64,000 nt of DNA from Bog-473 sp963828825 (GTDB lineage Bacteria > Actinomycetota > Acidimicrobiia > Acidimicrobiales > RAAP-2). Shown piece after piece: positions 16,433 through 23,697 of the stretch (the first letter of the stretch is position 1; every line of letters begins with the position of its first letter). The position numbers were made by a program, and so were the translations under genes. The stretch lies in the NCBI GenBank assembly GCA_963828825.1, contig CAWHGF010000004.1, forward strand, positions 310,001 through 374,000, in the 5' to 3' direction. The notes beneath the pieces are model-generated. The model was not told the origin of the DNA, did no database searches, and saw only the letters and a program-made list of their open reading frames with translations.

Positions 16433-17493
16433 AGGCTCTCCTTCAAGGCGTGGAGGAAGCGGTCGTTCTCCTCGGCCGTCCCGATGGTGACACGCAGGCA
16501 GCCGCGCAGGCCGTCCCAGCTGGCGCAGTTGCGGATCAGGACCGAGTGGTCCAGGAGCGAACGCCACACCTCGACCGCCTGGCGGTCCCGGGGCCGGAAG
16601 AGGATGAAATTGGCGTCGGAGGGCCAGCTGTCCACCGGCAGGTCGGCGAGCGCGGCGGCCACTCTCCCCCGCTCCTCGGAGATGCGGGCCACCCGCGCCT
16701 CCATCTCGGGCACGTGGCGCAGCGCCAACAGACCGGCGATCTGGGTCTGGGCCGACAGGTGGTAGGGCAGCACCACCGACTCGCACGCCGCCACCACGGC
16801 CGGATCGGCCACCAGGTAGCCCAGGCGCGCCCCGGCCATGGCCCACGTCTTGGAGAAGGTGCGGGTCACCACGAGGCCCGGGTGGCTGGGCCCGCGCAGC
16901 GCCAGGGCCGACCACGGGGAGAACTGCCCGTAGGCCTCGTCGACGATGAGGAGACCCGGCGCCGCGCCGCTCACCGTGGCGACGGTCTCGGGCGGCTCCG
17001 CCCGCCCGGTCGGGTTGTTGGGCGAGCAGAGGAAGGTCACGTCGGGTCGCTCCGCCGTCAGCAGCTCCACCGCGTGGCGCGGGTCGATCTGGAAGTCGTC
17101 GTCGCGGGCGCCCTCCACGACCTCGGTCCCGGTGATCCGTGCGATGTGCGCGTGCAACGCGTACGTCGGCTCGAAGACCAGGGCGCGGCGGCCTGGCCCA
17201 CCGAAGGCCAGGAGCAGGCACTGGAGCACTTCGTTCGAGCCGTTGGCGCAGAACACCTCGTCGGGCGTCACTCCGTGCAGGTCGGCCACGGCCTGCCGGA
17301 GCTCGGTGGCCGGCCGGTCGGGATAGCGGTGGAAGGAGACCTCGGCCAGCGCGGCCAGCAGTTCGGCGCGCCAGGCGTCGGGTGGCGCAAAGGGCGACTC
17401 GTTGGTGTTCAGGCGCACGTCCGCCTCGACCTGGGGCGAGTGGTAGCCCTCGCTCAGCTGGAGGTCGGGCCGCACGGGCGGGACGGCGCTCAC
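16429..17493 (-). CDS. hisC: Histidinol-phosphate aminotransferase
   Basis: PLP enzyme converting imidazole acetol phosphate to histidinol phosphate. From GTG 17493 it has 354 residues, with RLNTNESPF, SPNNPTG, the aspartate in VDEAYGQF, and the PLP lysine Lys215 in RTFSKTWAMAGARLGY. In the sequence as given, hisD reads straight into hisC in one frame, but this follows from the frame break in hisD; two separate proteins joined by a GTGA overlap are expected. Confidence 0.93.
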   Translation of the reverse strand: MSAVPPVRPDLQLSEGYHSPQVEADVRLNTNESPFAPPDAWRAELLAALAEVSFHRYPDRPATELRQAVADLHGVTPDEVFCANGSNEVLQCLLLAFGGPGRRALVFEPTYALHAHIARITGTEVVEGARDDDFQIDPRHAVELLTAERPDVTFLCSPNNPTGRAEPPETVATVSGAAPGLLIVDEAYGQFSPWSALALRGPSHPGLVVTRTFSKTWAMAGARLGYLVADPAVVAACESVVLPYHLSAQTQIAGLLALRHVPEMEARVARISEERGRVAAALADLPVDSWPSDANFILFRPRDRQAVEVWRSLLDHSVLIRNCASWDGLRGCLRVTIGTAEENDRFLHALKESL

Positions 17494-18834
17494 GGTGCAC
17501 CTCGCCCGTCCGGCCCTTCGAGGGTGTCGAGGGTGTCGAGGGCGTCGAGGCGGCGGCGCACCGAGTCGGCGTGGGCCGGCAGGCCCTCGGTCTCGGCCAG
17601 CGTGATGACGTGGGGGCCGAGCGCGGCGCAGGGCGTCGGGCGTCACCCGCACCGCATGCACGTGCTTGCGGAAGTCGTCCGCCCGCAGCGCCGACGCGAA
17701 GCGCGCGGTGCGATTCGTCGGCAGGACGTGGTTGGGCCCGGCGATGTAGTCGCCCATGCTGGCCGGCGACCACGGCCCGATGAAGACCGCGCCGGCGTTC
17801 TGCACGAGCTCCAGCAACGCCAGTCCCTCCTCCTCGGGGACCATCAGCTGCAGGTGTTCGGGTGCAATGGCGTTGGCGACCGCCAGCGCCTGCACGGGAC
17901 CGTCGACCAGGCAGACGATGCCCGCCGTCGCCAGGGTCGCCTCCAGGTCGGCCCGGCGGCTCGACGCGGCCACGATCCGGTCCACCTCGGCCGTGATCTC
18001 CTCGGCGCGCCCGGTGTCCCAGGTGACCAGCCAGGCCAGCCCGTCGGGCCCGTGCTCGGCCTGCACGACGAGGTCGACCGCGGCGAACGTCGCCGGCGCG
18101 TCCGGGCCGGCGACCACCACGATCTCCGAGGGGCCGGCGAAGGCCGAGGCCACACCCACGACACCCGAAAGCTGGCGCTTGGCCTCGGCCACATACGCGT
18201 TGCCCGGGCCCGCGATGACGTCGACCGCGGGCACGCAGGGCGTCCCGTACGCCATGGCGGCGATGGCCTGCGCCCCGCCGATCCGGTACACCTCGTCCAC
18301 TCCGGCGATCGAGGCGGCGCACAGCGTGGCTGTGTCGATCTTCCCGTCGGCGGCCGGAGGCACACACAGCGCGATGCTCCCCACGCCGGCCACACGGGCC
18401 GGTGCCGCGCACATGAGGACGGTGGACGGATAGCGGGCGCGCCCGCCGGGCGCGTAGATGCCGGCCCGCTCCACCGCACGCGTCAGGTGCCCGACGGTGA
18501 TGCCGCCCTCGTCCAGGTCACTTGGGGGCGCCCCCTCGTGCGCGTGGTAGGTCAGGATCCGCCCGAAGGCCACCTCGAGCGCCCGCCAGAGGTCGGGGTC
18601 GGCGTCGGCGCAGGCCTTCTCGATCTCCTCCGGGGGGACCCGCAGACCGTCGGACACGTCGACCCGGTCCAGTTCGGCGGTGTAGCGCACCACGGCGTCG
18701 TCGCCGTCGGCACGCACCTGGCGCAGAATCTCCGCCACCACGTCGTGGACGTCGGCACCGGGCGCCGACGGGCGCGGCAGGACCGCCTCGAAGGGCGGCG
18801 GTGTGCCGCGCAGGTCCAGGGTACGGAGGGACAT
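17490..18834 (-). CDS. hisD: Histidinol dehydrogenase, frame broken near its 3' end
   Basis: Zinc/NAD enzyme for the last two steps of histidine synthesis. It has YAPGGRARYPS, DVIAGPGNAYVAEAKRQ, SEIVVVAGPDA and ALRADDFRKHVH. After VRVTPDALR the frame turns to Arg/Pro-rich nonsense. Removing one base at about 17621-17628 gives ALGPHVITLAETEGLPAH and on to a TGA at 17490-17492 that overlaps the hisC GTG. The protein is then 447 residues, normal for HisD. First gene of the his-trp operon, with a -10 box just upstream. Confidence 0.88.
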
Positions 18835-18843
18835 GGGGTCACA

Positions 18844-18849
18844 AGGCTA
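18844..18849 (-). promoter_or_regulatory. Putative -10 box of the his-trp operon
   Basis: TAGCCT on the minus strand, 9 nt before the hisD ATG, would give a nearly leaderless mRNA. No leader peptide, T-box or attenuator structure was seen between it and hisD. Confidence 0.4.
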
Positions 18850-18917
18850 CCGGTGGGCCTCGCCGGGCCCTTTCCGGCGTGCCGGCCGGACCTCCCACCA
18901 TCGGCCATCATCGGGGG

Positions 18918-19121
18918 ATGACTTCCGCCGCCGAGATCTCCTCGCTCTCCTCCACCCTGGCCGAGTTGCACGACCGGGTCACCGCGCTGGCCGAGAGCTC
19001 GCTGGCCAGCGGGGACGAGGACATGGCGCACGAGCTCATCGCCGTCGAGCGCGCCCTCGGCGGGGCGCTCCGGCGCCTCCGGCGTTTCGGCCAGGGCCAG
19101 GGTCAGGGCCCGCGCCGTTGA
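18918..19121 (+). CDS. Small acidic/amphipathic protein (67 aa), unknown function
   Basis: ATG at 18918 behind a run of five G that can serve as ribosome site. The product is predicted helical (SSTLAELHDRVTALAESSL, then MAHELIAVERALGGALRRLRR) with an acidic middle and a basic Gln/Gly tail. I do not recognise the family; the helix pattern suggests a small coiled-coil protein. It is divergent from hisD and lies just before the VapBC-like pair on the other strand. Confidence 0.6.
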   Translation: MTSAAEISSLSSTLAELHDRVTALAESSLASGDEDMAHELIAVERALGGALRRLRRFGQGQGQGPRR

Positions 19122-19149
19122 GCGCCGGACCGGACCGGAACACCGCTCC

Positions 19150-19548
19150 TCAGACCGCGTAGAGGACGAGCTCGTGGCCGAGCAGCGATGCCGCCGTGCG
19201 CAGCACGGCCTGGCGCTGCGCCACGACCGCGCAATTGCGCCGCTCGGCCACCTCGACGACGGCGACCACGCTCAGGTCCGAGGTGTCGCAGCGCGCCGCG
19301 ATCTCACCCGAGCGGCGGGCGGCCTCTCCGCTGAACGGCTCGACCTCGGTCCCCGCCAGGAGCTCACCGATGCGGTCACTGCGCCCCTCGGTCCGGTAGC
19401 CCTCGGCCACCGTCACGGCCGGGATCACCGGCACAATGCCGTTGGACAGCGCGGCGCGGTGCAGGGCCCACATCATGCGGTCGCCCCGGGCCGCCGCATG
19501 CAGTGCGCCGAGACCGTAGACGAGGCCCTCGCGGCGCGCCGTGCTCAC
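19150..19548 (-). CDS. VapC-like PIN-domain protein lacking key catalytic aspartates
   Basis: A 132-residue protein matching a VapC family whose start normally reads VYDTGAL and continues RGDRRMWALH. Here the start is LVYGLGALHAAARGDRMMWALH, so the first metal-binding Asp is Gly. The later motifs that usually read VVDAAVV and VVTSD are LSVVAVV and VVAQR, removing further acidic residues. Nuclease activity is therefore unlikely. GTG start overlaps the antitoxin stop (GTGA), the usual VapBC arrangement. The expected residues are from memory of the family. It may be a decayed toxin or a protein kept for binding. Confidence 0.75.
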   Translation of the reverse strand: MSTARREGLVYGLGALHAAARGDRMMWALHRAALSNGIVPVIPAVTVAEGYRTEGRSDRIGELLAGTEVEPFSGEAARRSGEIAARCDTSDLSVVAVVEVAERRNCAVVAQRQAVLRTAASLLGHELVLYAV

Positions 19549-19811
19549 CGGCGCCGGACGCGCGAGGCCACTCCGGACACACCCGAGCGCAGACGCGCCA
19601 GCAACGCCTCTCCGGCCGCCAGCTCCTCGGCGCTCAGGGATCCCGTCTCGCCCTCCCAGGCCGCGACGCCCCGCAGGCCCTGGCGCACGCGCAGCTGTTT
19701 CTCGGCCGCCGACGACAGCCACGCGCTGAACGAGACCCCGTCCTGCCGGGCTGCCTCCTCGACCGACGACGCCACCTCGTCGTCGAGTGAGACCGACCGC
19801 TTGGTCACCAT
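19545..19811 (-). CDS. VapB-like ribbon-helix-helix antitoxin
   Basis: An 88-residue protein. The start VTKRSVSLDDEVASSVEEAA fits a ribbon-helix-helix DNA-binding domain (a beta strand then two helices, with SFSAWLSSAAEKQL), and an acidic C-terminal part would wrap the toxin. A -10 box TACCAT lies 6 nt before the ATG, so the transcript should be leaderless and the RHH dimer could repress at the same site. The start at 19811 is preferred over longer in-frame readings because of this promoter and the motif position. Confidence 0.78.
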   Translation of the reverse strand: MVTKRSVSLDDEVASSVEEAARQDGVSFSAWLSSAAEKQLRVRQGLRGVAAWEGETGSLSAEELAAGEALLARLRSGVSGVASRVRRR

Positions 19812-19817
19812 GGGACG

Positions 19818-19823
19818 ATGGTA
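19818..19823 (-). promoter_or_regulatory. Leaderless-type -10 box of the vapBC pair
   Basis: TACCAT, 6 nt before the antitoxin ATG. It lies inside a 15-nt sequence that occurs again at 19989-20003. Confidence 0.5.
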
Positions 19824-19887
19824 GCACCTGAAGTAGTACCGGCGTGCTGCTGCACCCCAACACCACGTCCCACCTGGGTCGGAAACA

Positions 19888-19915
19888 CCAATGCCGGCCC
19901 GAAGGCCGGCATTGG
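19888..19915. terminator. Perfect 12-bp hairpin with CGAA loop
   Basis: CCAATGCCGGCC and GGCCGGCATTGG pair perfectly around a CGAA loop. There is no T run on either side, so it is only terminator-like; it may end transcription coming from nth or be a protein-binding palindrome. Confidence 0.45.
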
Positions 19916-20070
19916 GCGAGTCGGCCAGGAGGCGGATCCCAGCACGGACTCTTTTGGAACCAGGTGGCGGGAACCGGTTCCGGCAACAATGGTAGCCCCT
20001 GAAAATTGCGATTTCACCGTGAGTACAACGAATTGCCTTAAAATGCGCTGAATCGCCGTGCCCGCGCGGA

Positions 20071-20736
20071 TTACTGTACCGAAGGGCAGAAATCGGCCAA
20101 AGGGCATGCGCCGCAATGGGGTTTCCGGGCAACACATGTGCTCCGGCCGTGCAAAATGACACGGAGGCTGAACGCCCCACGCTCGGTCGGCGGAATGAGG
20201 GCGTTCAGCTCGTGCTCGACCTTGACCGCATCACGCCGGGCCGGCGCGGGCAAGCCCTCGGTGAGCTTGAGTCGCTCGCTCACCCGCAGCACGTGCGTGT
20301 CGACGGGGAGGCCCGGGAGTCCGAAGGCGACGCTGCGCACCACGTTGCCCGTCTTCCGACCGACTCCTGGGATGGTCACCAGGTCTTCGAGCGCCGTCGG
20401 CACCTCGCCCCCGAAACGGTCTGCCACCGCGGCCGCCATGCCGATGAGGCTCTTGGTCTTGGCCCGGAAGAACCCGGTGGACCGAACGAGCTCCTCCACG
20501 TCCTCGGGGTTCGCCACCGCGAGCGACTCGGCGTCCGGATACGCCGCGAAGAGGGCGGGCGTCACCATGTTGACCCGCGCGTCGGTGCTCTGGGCCGACA
20601 GGATGGTGGCCGCCAGCAGCTGGAACGGGTCCTTGAAGTCCAGCGCGCACAGCTCGGCGGCGGTGCCGGGGTAGACCTCGGCCAGGCGCTCGACGGTCAG
20701 GCGGGCCCGCCCTTTGGCTGTCCTGGGCTTCGCCAC
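20071..20736 (-). CDS. nth: Endonuclease III (DNA glycosylase/AP lyase)
   Basis: Removes oxidised pyrimidines in base-excision repair. The 221-residue protein from GTG 20736 has the helix-hairpin-helix TIPGVGRKTGNVV with catalytic Lys128, catalytic Asp146 in PVDTHVLRV, and a 4Fe-4S cluster (Cys201, 208, 211, 217; C-x6-C-x2-C-x5-C). An ATG at 20784 is in frame but would run through the promoter and start of mshD; a TACCGT box 6 nt before 20736 supports the shorter form. Confidence 0.95.
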   Translation of the reverse strand: MAKPRTAKGRARLTVERLAEVYPGTAAELCALDFKDPFQLLAATILSAQSTDARVNMVTPALFAAYPDAESLAVANPEDVEELVRSTGFFRAKTKSLIGMAAAVADRFGGEVPTALEDLVTIPGVGRKTGNVVRSVAFGLPGLPVDTHVLRVSERLKLTEGLPAPARRDAVKVEHELNALIPPTERGAFSLRVILHGRSTCVARKPHCGACPLADFCPSVQ

Positions 20737-20742
20737 CGGTTC

Positions 20743-20748
20743 ACGGTA
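20743..20748 (-). promoter_or_regulatory. Leaderless-type -10 box of nth
   Basis: TACCGT on the minus strand, 6 nt before GTG 20736. It faces the mshD box at 20755-20760 within a 31-bp divergent gap. Confidence 0.5.
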
Positions 20749-20754
20749 CCGGGT

Positions 20755-20760
20755 TACGTT
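20755..20760 (+). promoter_or_regulatory. Leaderless-type -10 box of mshD
   Basis: TACGTT on the plus strand, 7 nt before GTG 20768. The -35 region of each of the two facing promoters must lie within the other gene. Confidence 0.5.
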
Positions 20761-20767
20761 GGCGGCA

Positions 20768-21716
20768 GTGGACGCTGTGGACATGGCGGTGGTCGAGCTG
20801 CGGGGGCTGCCCGCGCCCGATCAGGAGTCCCTCGCGGCGCTGGTGGCCCGGGCGGGCGCGCCCGGCGACGACCCGCCCCTGCCCGAGCCGCAGCTGCGGG
20901 CGGTCACGCATCCCGCCGGCGCCGCCGCCGGGCGAGCGCCTCGTGCTGGCCCGGCGGGGGAAGGACCTCGTGGGGTGTGCCGTGCTCTCGCCCGCCCGTG
21001 ACGGCTCGACCGTGCTGCACGTGGTGGTCGACCCCGCCGCGCGGACGCCCGCTCTCGCCTCCGCCCTGCTGCGGCGCGCGGTGCAGGAGGCGCCGGCGGC
21101 GGCCCCCGTCCACCTCTGGGTCATGCGAGCGGGCCCGGCCGACGACGCCCGGGTCCGAGCCGAGGGGTTCGCCCCCGAGCGCGACCTGCTCCAGATGCGC
21201 GTCGGCCTCCCGCTACCCGACGACGTGGTCGCCGCCACCCGGCCTCTCGTCACCCGGCCGTTCGTGCCCGGGCGCGACGAGGAGCCGTGGGTCGAGACCA
21301 ACAACCGGGCCTTCGCCGGCCACCCGGAACAGGGCGCGTGGTCCGTGGCGCAGCTGCGCGAGCGCATGGCGGCGGGCTGGGTGGAGCTCGACGGCTTCCT
21401 GGTGGCCGACGACCCGGACGGACCGGGCCTCATCGGGGCCTGCTGGACCAAGATCCACCGCGACCACAACCCGCCCATGGGCGAGATCTACGTGATCGAC
21501 GTCGACCCCCGGCACCACGGGCGGGGCTGGGGACGCTCCCTCACCGTGGCCGGGCTGGTGCATCTGGCCGGTCGTGGCATCACGCTCGGGATGCTCTACA
21601 CCGACGCCTCCAACGTGGCCGCGGTCGCTCTCTATCGCTCGCTCGGTTTCACCGTCGACCACGTCGACCGCTCCTACCGGCGCGAGGCGGCAGGCTCCGG
21701 ACGCCGGCTCAGCTGA
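20768..21716 (+). CDS. mshD: Mycothiol synthase (two GNAT domains), frame broken by one extra base
   Basis: Acetylates the cysteinyl amine of the mycothiol precursor, the last step of mycothiol synthesis. The second GNAT domain is clear: GEIYVIDVDPRHHGRGWG is the acetyl-CoA loop, followed by LYTDASNVAAVALYRSLGF. The first part (VELRGLPAPDQESLAALV) is in another frame; dropping one base in the GCC-repeat at about 20913-20933 joins them into 315 residues, normal for MshD. Start GTG 20768 is supported by the -10 box; ATG 20783 is also possible. A strong marker for an actinobacterial host. Confidence 0.85.
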
Positions 21717-22432
21717 CGCCGGTGCCGATGGCGCGCCCGACCCCGAAGGTCACGCCGGCGGCCACCACGGTCACGGCGAGCTGGCGCAGCGCCGAGACCA
21801 CGACGGGGCGCTCGGTGTAACGGGCCAACACGACCCCCACGACCAGGGAGGCCACCGCCCCCAGGACGATCGAGAGCACGATGGCCGTCGTCCCCGACGT
21901 GAACAGCCACGGCGCCAGGGGGATGAAGGCCCCCACGGCGAAGGTGATGAACGAGGCGGCGGCGGCCTGCCACGGTGACCCCAGGCCCTGCGGCGTGATC
22001 CCGAGCTCCTCCCGGGCATGCGTCTCGAGCGCCAGCTCGGGGTCCTGCATGACCTCGTTGACCATGTCGGTGGCCACCGTCGGGTCGATGCCCCGGCGCA
22101 CGTACATGCCGCGCAGCTCGGCCGCCTCCCCCTCGGGGCTGTGATGCAGCGACTTCCGCTCCACGTCGAGCTCGCGCTCCATCAATTTCGCGCTGGGCCG
22201 TCATGGAGAGGTATTCGCCGGACGCCATGGAGAAGGAGCCCGCGATCAGGCCGGCCACCCCCGCCAGGCGCACGATCGAGCCACCCGGGCTGGCCCCGGC
22301 GATGCCCAGCACCAGGGAGACGTTGGTCACCAGACCGTCGCTCACCCCGAAGACGGCCGCCCGGGCCCCGCCACCCCGGAGATCCCGGTGATGGTGCGGG
22401 GGCGTCGCATCGTGTTGGTGCACCGAGCTCAT
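21709..22432 (-). CDS. VIT1/CCC1-family metal transporter, frame broken by one extra base
   Basis: Membrane transporter of the vacuolar iron transporter family (Fe/Mn). Its His-rich start (HQHDATPPHHHRDLRGG) leads into AAVFGVSDGLVTNVSLVLG and GSFSMASGEYLSM, both typical. After MTAQRE the frame fails; removing one base in the T run (plus strand) at 22186-22188 continues with LMERELDVERKSL, an acidic cytoplasmic region (MVNEVMQDPELALETH) and three more helices. Intact length is 240 residues, normal for the family. A TACGCT box lies 7 nt before the ATG. Its last 8 nt overlap the mshD 3' end. Confidence 0.83.
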
Positions 22433-22439
22433 CTGGCTC

Positions 22440-22445
22440 AGCGTA
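22440..22445 (-). promoter_or_regulatory. Leaderless-type -10 box of the VIT1-family gene
   Basis: TACGCT on the minus strand, 7 nt upstream of the ATG at 22432. The divergent MaoC gene has its own TAGCGT box at 22466-22471 and a GAGGAG ribosome site. Confidence 0.45.
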
Positions 22446-22510
22446 GTGAGGCGCCCCCACGCGGGTAGCGTCCTGCAGCGGAATCAGACCTGACCAGCGA
22501 GGAGCGCACC

Positions 22511-22966
22511 ATGACCACCATCGTCGACGGCGTCGACGCCTTCCACGATTTCGTCGGGAAGGAGCTCGGCTACTCGGAATGGCAGCCGGTGACCCAGGAG
22601 CGGGTGAATCTCTTCGCCGAGGCCACCGATGACCACCAGTGGATCCACGTCGACCCCGAGCGGGCCAAGGACGGCCCCTTCGGCGTGGCCATCGCGCACG
22701 GATACCTGACGCTCTCGCTGGCCCCCGTCCTGCTGAACAAGATCATCCAGGTCGACAACATGAAGTTCGGCGTGAACTACGGCTGCAACAAGGTCCGGTT
22801 CCCCTCCCCCGTGCCGGTCGGCTCGGAGCTCCGCATGGGCGTCACGGTGGCTGCCGTCGACGAGACCGCCGGCGGGGTGCAGGTCACCTACGACCTCGTC
22901 ATGGAGGTCAAGGACGCGCCCAAGCCTGCCTGCGTGGCCCAAGTGGTCTACCGCTACTACCGCTGA
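22511..22966 (+). CDS. MaoC-like (R)-enoyl-CoA hydratase/dehydratase
   Basis: A 151-residue single hot-dog protein that hydrates 2-enoyl-CoA or a related thioester. The catalytic pair fits Asp41 and His46 in DDHQWIHVD, followed by GPFGVAIAHGYLTLSL, the MaoC signature. ATG behind GAGGAG with good spacing. It lies 14 nt before menG, so may be co-transcribed with the menaquinone genes without sharing the pathway. It could also supply 3-hydroxyacyl-CoA for lipid synthesis; substrate unknown. Confidence 0.88.
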   Translation: MTTIVDGVDAFHDFVGKELGYSEWQPVTQERVNLFAEATDDHQWIHVDPERAKDGPFGVAIAHGYLTLSLAPVLLNKIIQVDNMKFGVNYGCNKVRFPSPVPVGSELRMGVTVAAVDETAGGVQVTYDLVMEVKDAPKPACVAQVVYRYYR

Positions 22967-22980
22967 CGCCGACCGACGCC

Positions 22981-23697
22981 ATGGCGCGACGCCGGCCCGG
23001 GTCATCGCCGGCGCTGCCCACCGGGGACGAGAAGACGGCGCGGGTGCGCGCCATGTTCGACACCATTGCGCCGCGCTACGACCTGATCAACCGGCTGATG
23101 ACGTTCGGGCTCGACCAGGCCTGGCGGCGCGGCACGGTGGCGGCACTGTCGCTGCCCGAAGGCGCCCGGGTGCTCGACCTCGCCTGTGGCACCGGCGATC
23201 TTTCGCGCCTCGCCCTGCGCCGCGGCTACCGGGTGGTCGGCGCCGACCTGAGCGCGGGCATGCTCGGGGCCAACGGCGCCTCGACCCCGCTGGTCGAGGC
23301 GGACGGCCGCCGTCTTCCCTTCGTCGACGGCGCCTTCGATGGCCTCGTCTGCGGCTACGCCCTGCGCAACTTCACCGACCTGGCCGCCACGCTGGCCGAG
23401 TCGGCCCGGGTCCTCCGGCCCGGAGGGCGCCTGGCCGTGCTCGAGGTCGACACCCCCACGGCGCCGCTCTGGCGCGCCGGCTACGAGCTGTGGTTCACCA
23501 AGGCCGTTCCCGCGCTCGGCGCGGCCCTCTCGGACAGAGAGGCCTACCGCTACCTGCCGCAGTCGGTGGCCTACCTGCCCCCCACCCCGGTCCTGCGCGC
23601 CATGCTGCGCGACGCGGGCTTCTCCGCCGTCGGGATCCGCCCCCTGGCCGGTGGCCTGAGCCAGATGGTGGTGGCCACCCGCGCCGGCGCACCGTGA
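22981..23697 (+). CDS. menG: Demethylmenaquinone methyltransferase
   Basis: SAM-dependent C-methylation giving menaquinone. The 238-residue UbiE/MenG protein has MFDTIAPRYDLINRLMTFGLDQAWR at the start (UbiE signature), motif I VLDLACGTGDLS (65-76), and LRNFTDLAATLAE. The surrounding menF gene points to menaquinone, not ubiquinone. Its stop overlaps the menF GTG (GTGA at 23694-23697). Confidence 0.93.
   Translation: MARRRPGSSPALPTGDEKTARVRAMFDTIAPRYDLINRLMTFGLDQAWRRGTVAALSLPEGARVLDLACGTGDLSRLALRRGYRVVGADLSAGMLGANGASTPLVEADGRRLPFVDGAFDGLVCGYALRNFTDLAATLAESARVLRPGGRLAVLEVDTPTAPLWRAGYELWFTKAVPALGAALSDREAYRYLPQSVAYLPPTPVLRAMLRDAGFSAVGIRPLAGGLSQMVVATRAGAP

Larger units (their letters stand above)
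19818..20003. repeat. 15-nt direct repeat pair flanking the vapB upstream region
   Basis: ATGGTAGCACCTGAA at 19818-19832 and ATGGTAGCCCCTGAA at 19989-20003 (14 of 15 identical), 171 nt apart. Each contains the TACCAT -10 box on the minus strand, but only the first is followed by a gene. The DNA between and around them (19812-20070) is visibly AT-richer than the rest of the window and holds no gene. Confidence 0.7.

Noticed and set aside
16429..18834. HisD-HisC fusion protein of 801 residues
   Set aside because: The join comes from a one-base insertion late in hisD; the restored frame gives a normal HisD tail and a stop overlapping the hisC start.
19150..20070. Mobile element or integron carrying vapBC
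   Set aside because: No transposase, integrase or terminal inverted repeats; the direct repeats are 15 nt and only one side of the module.
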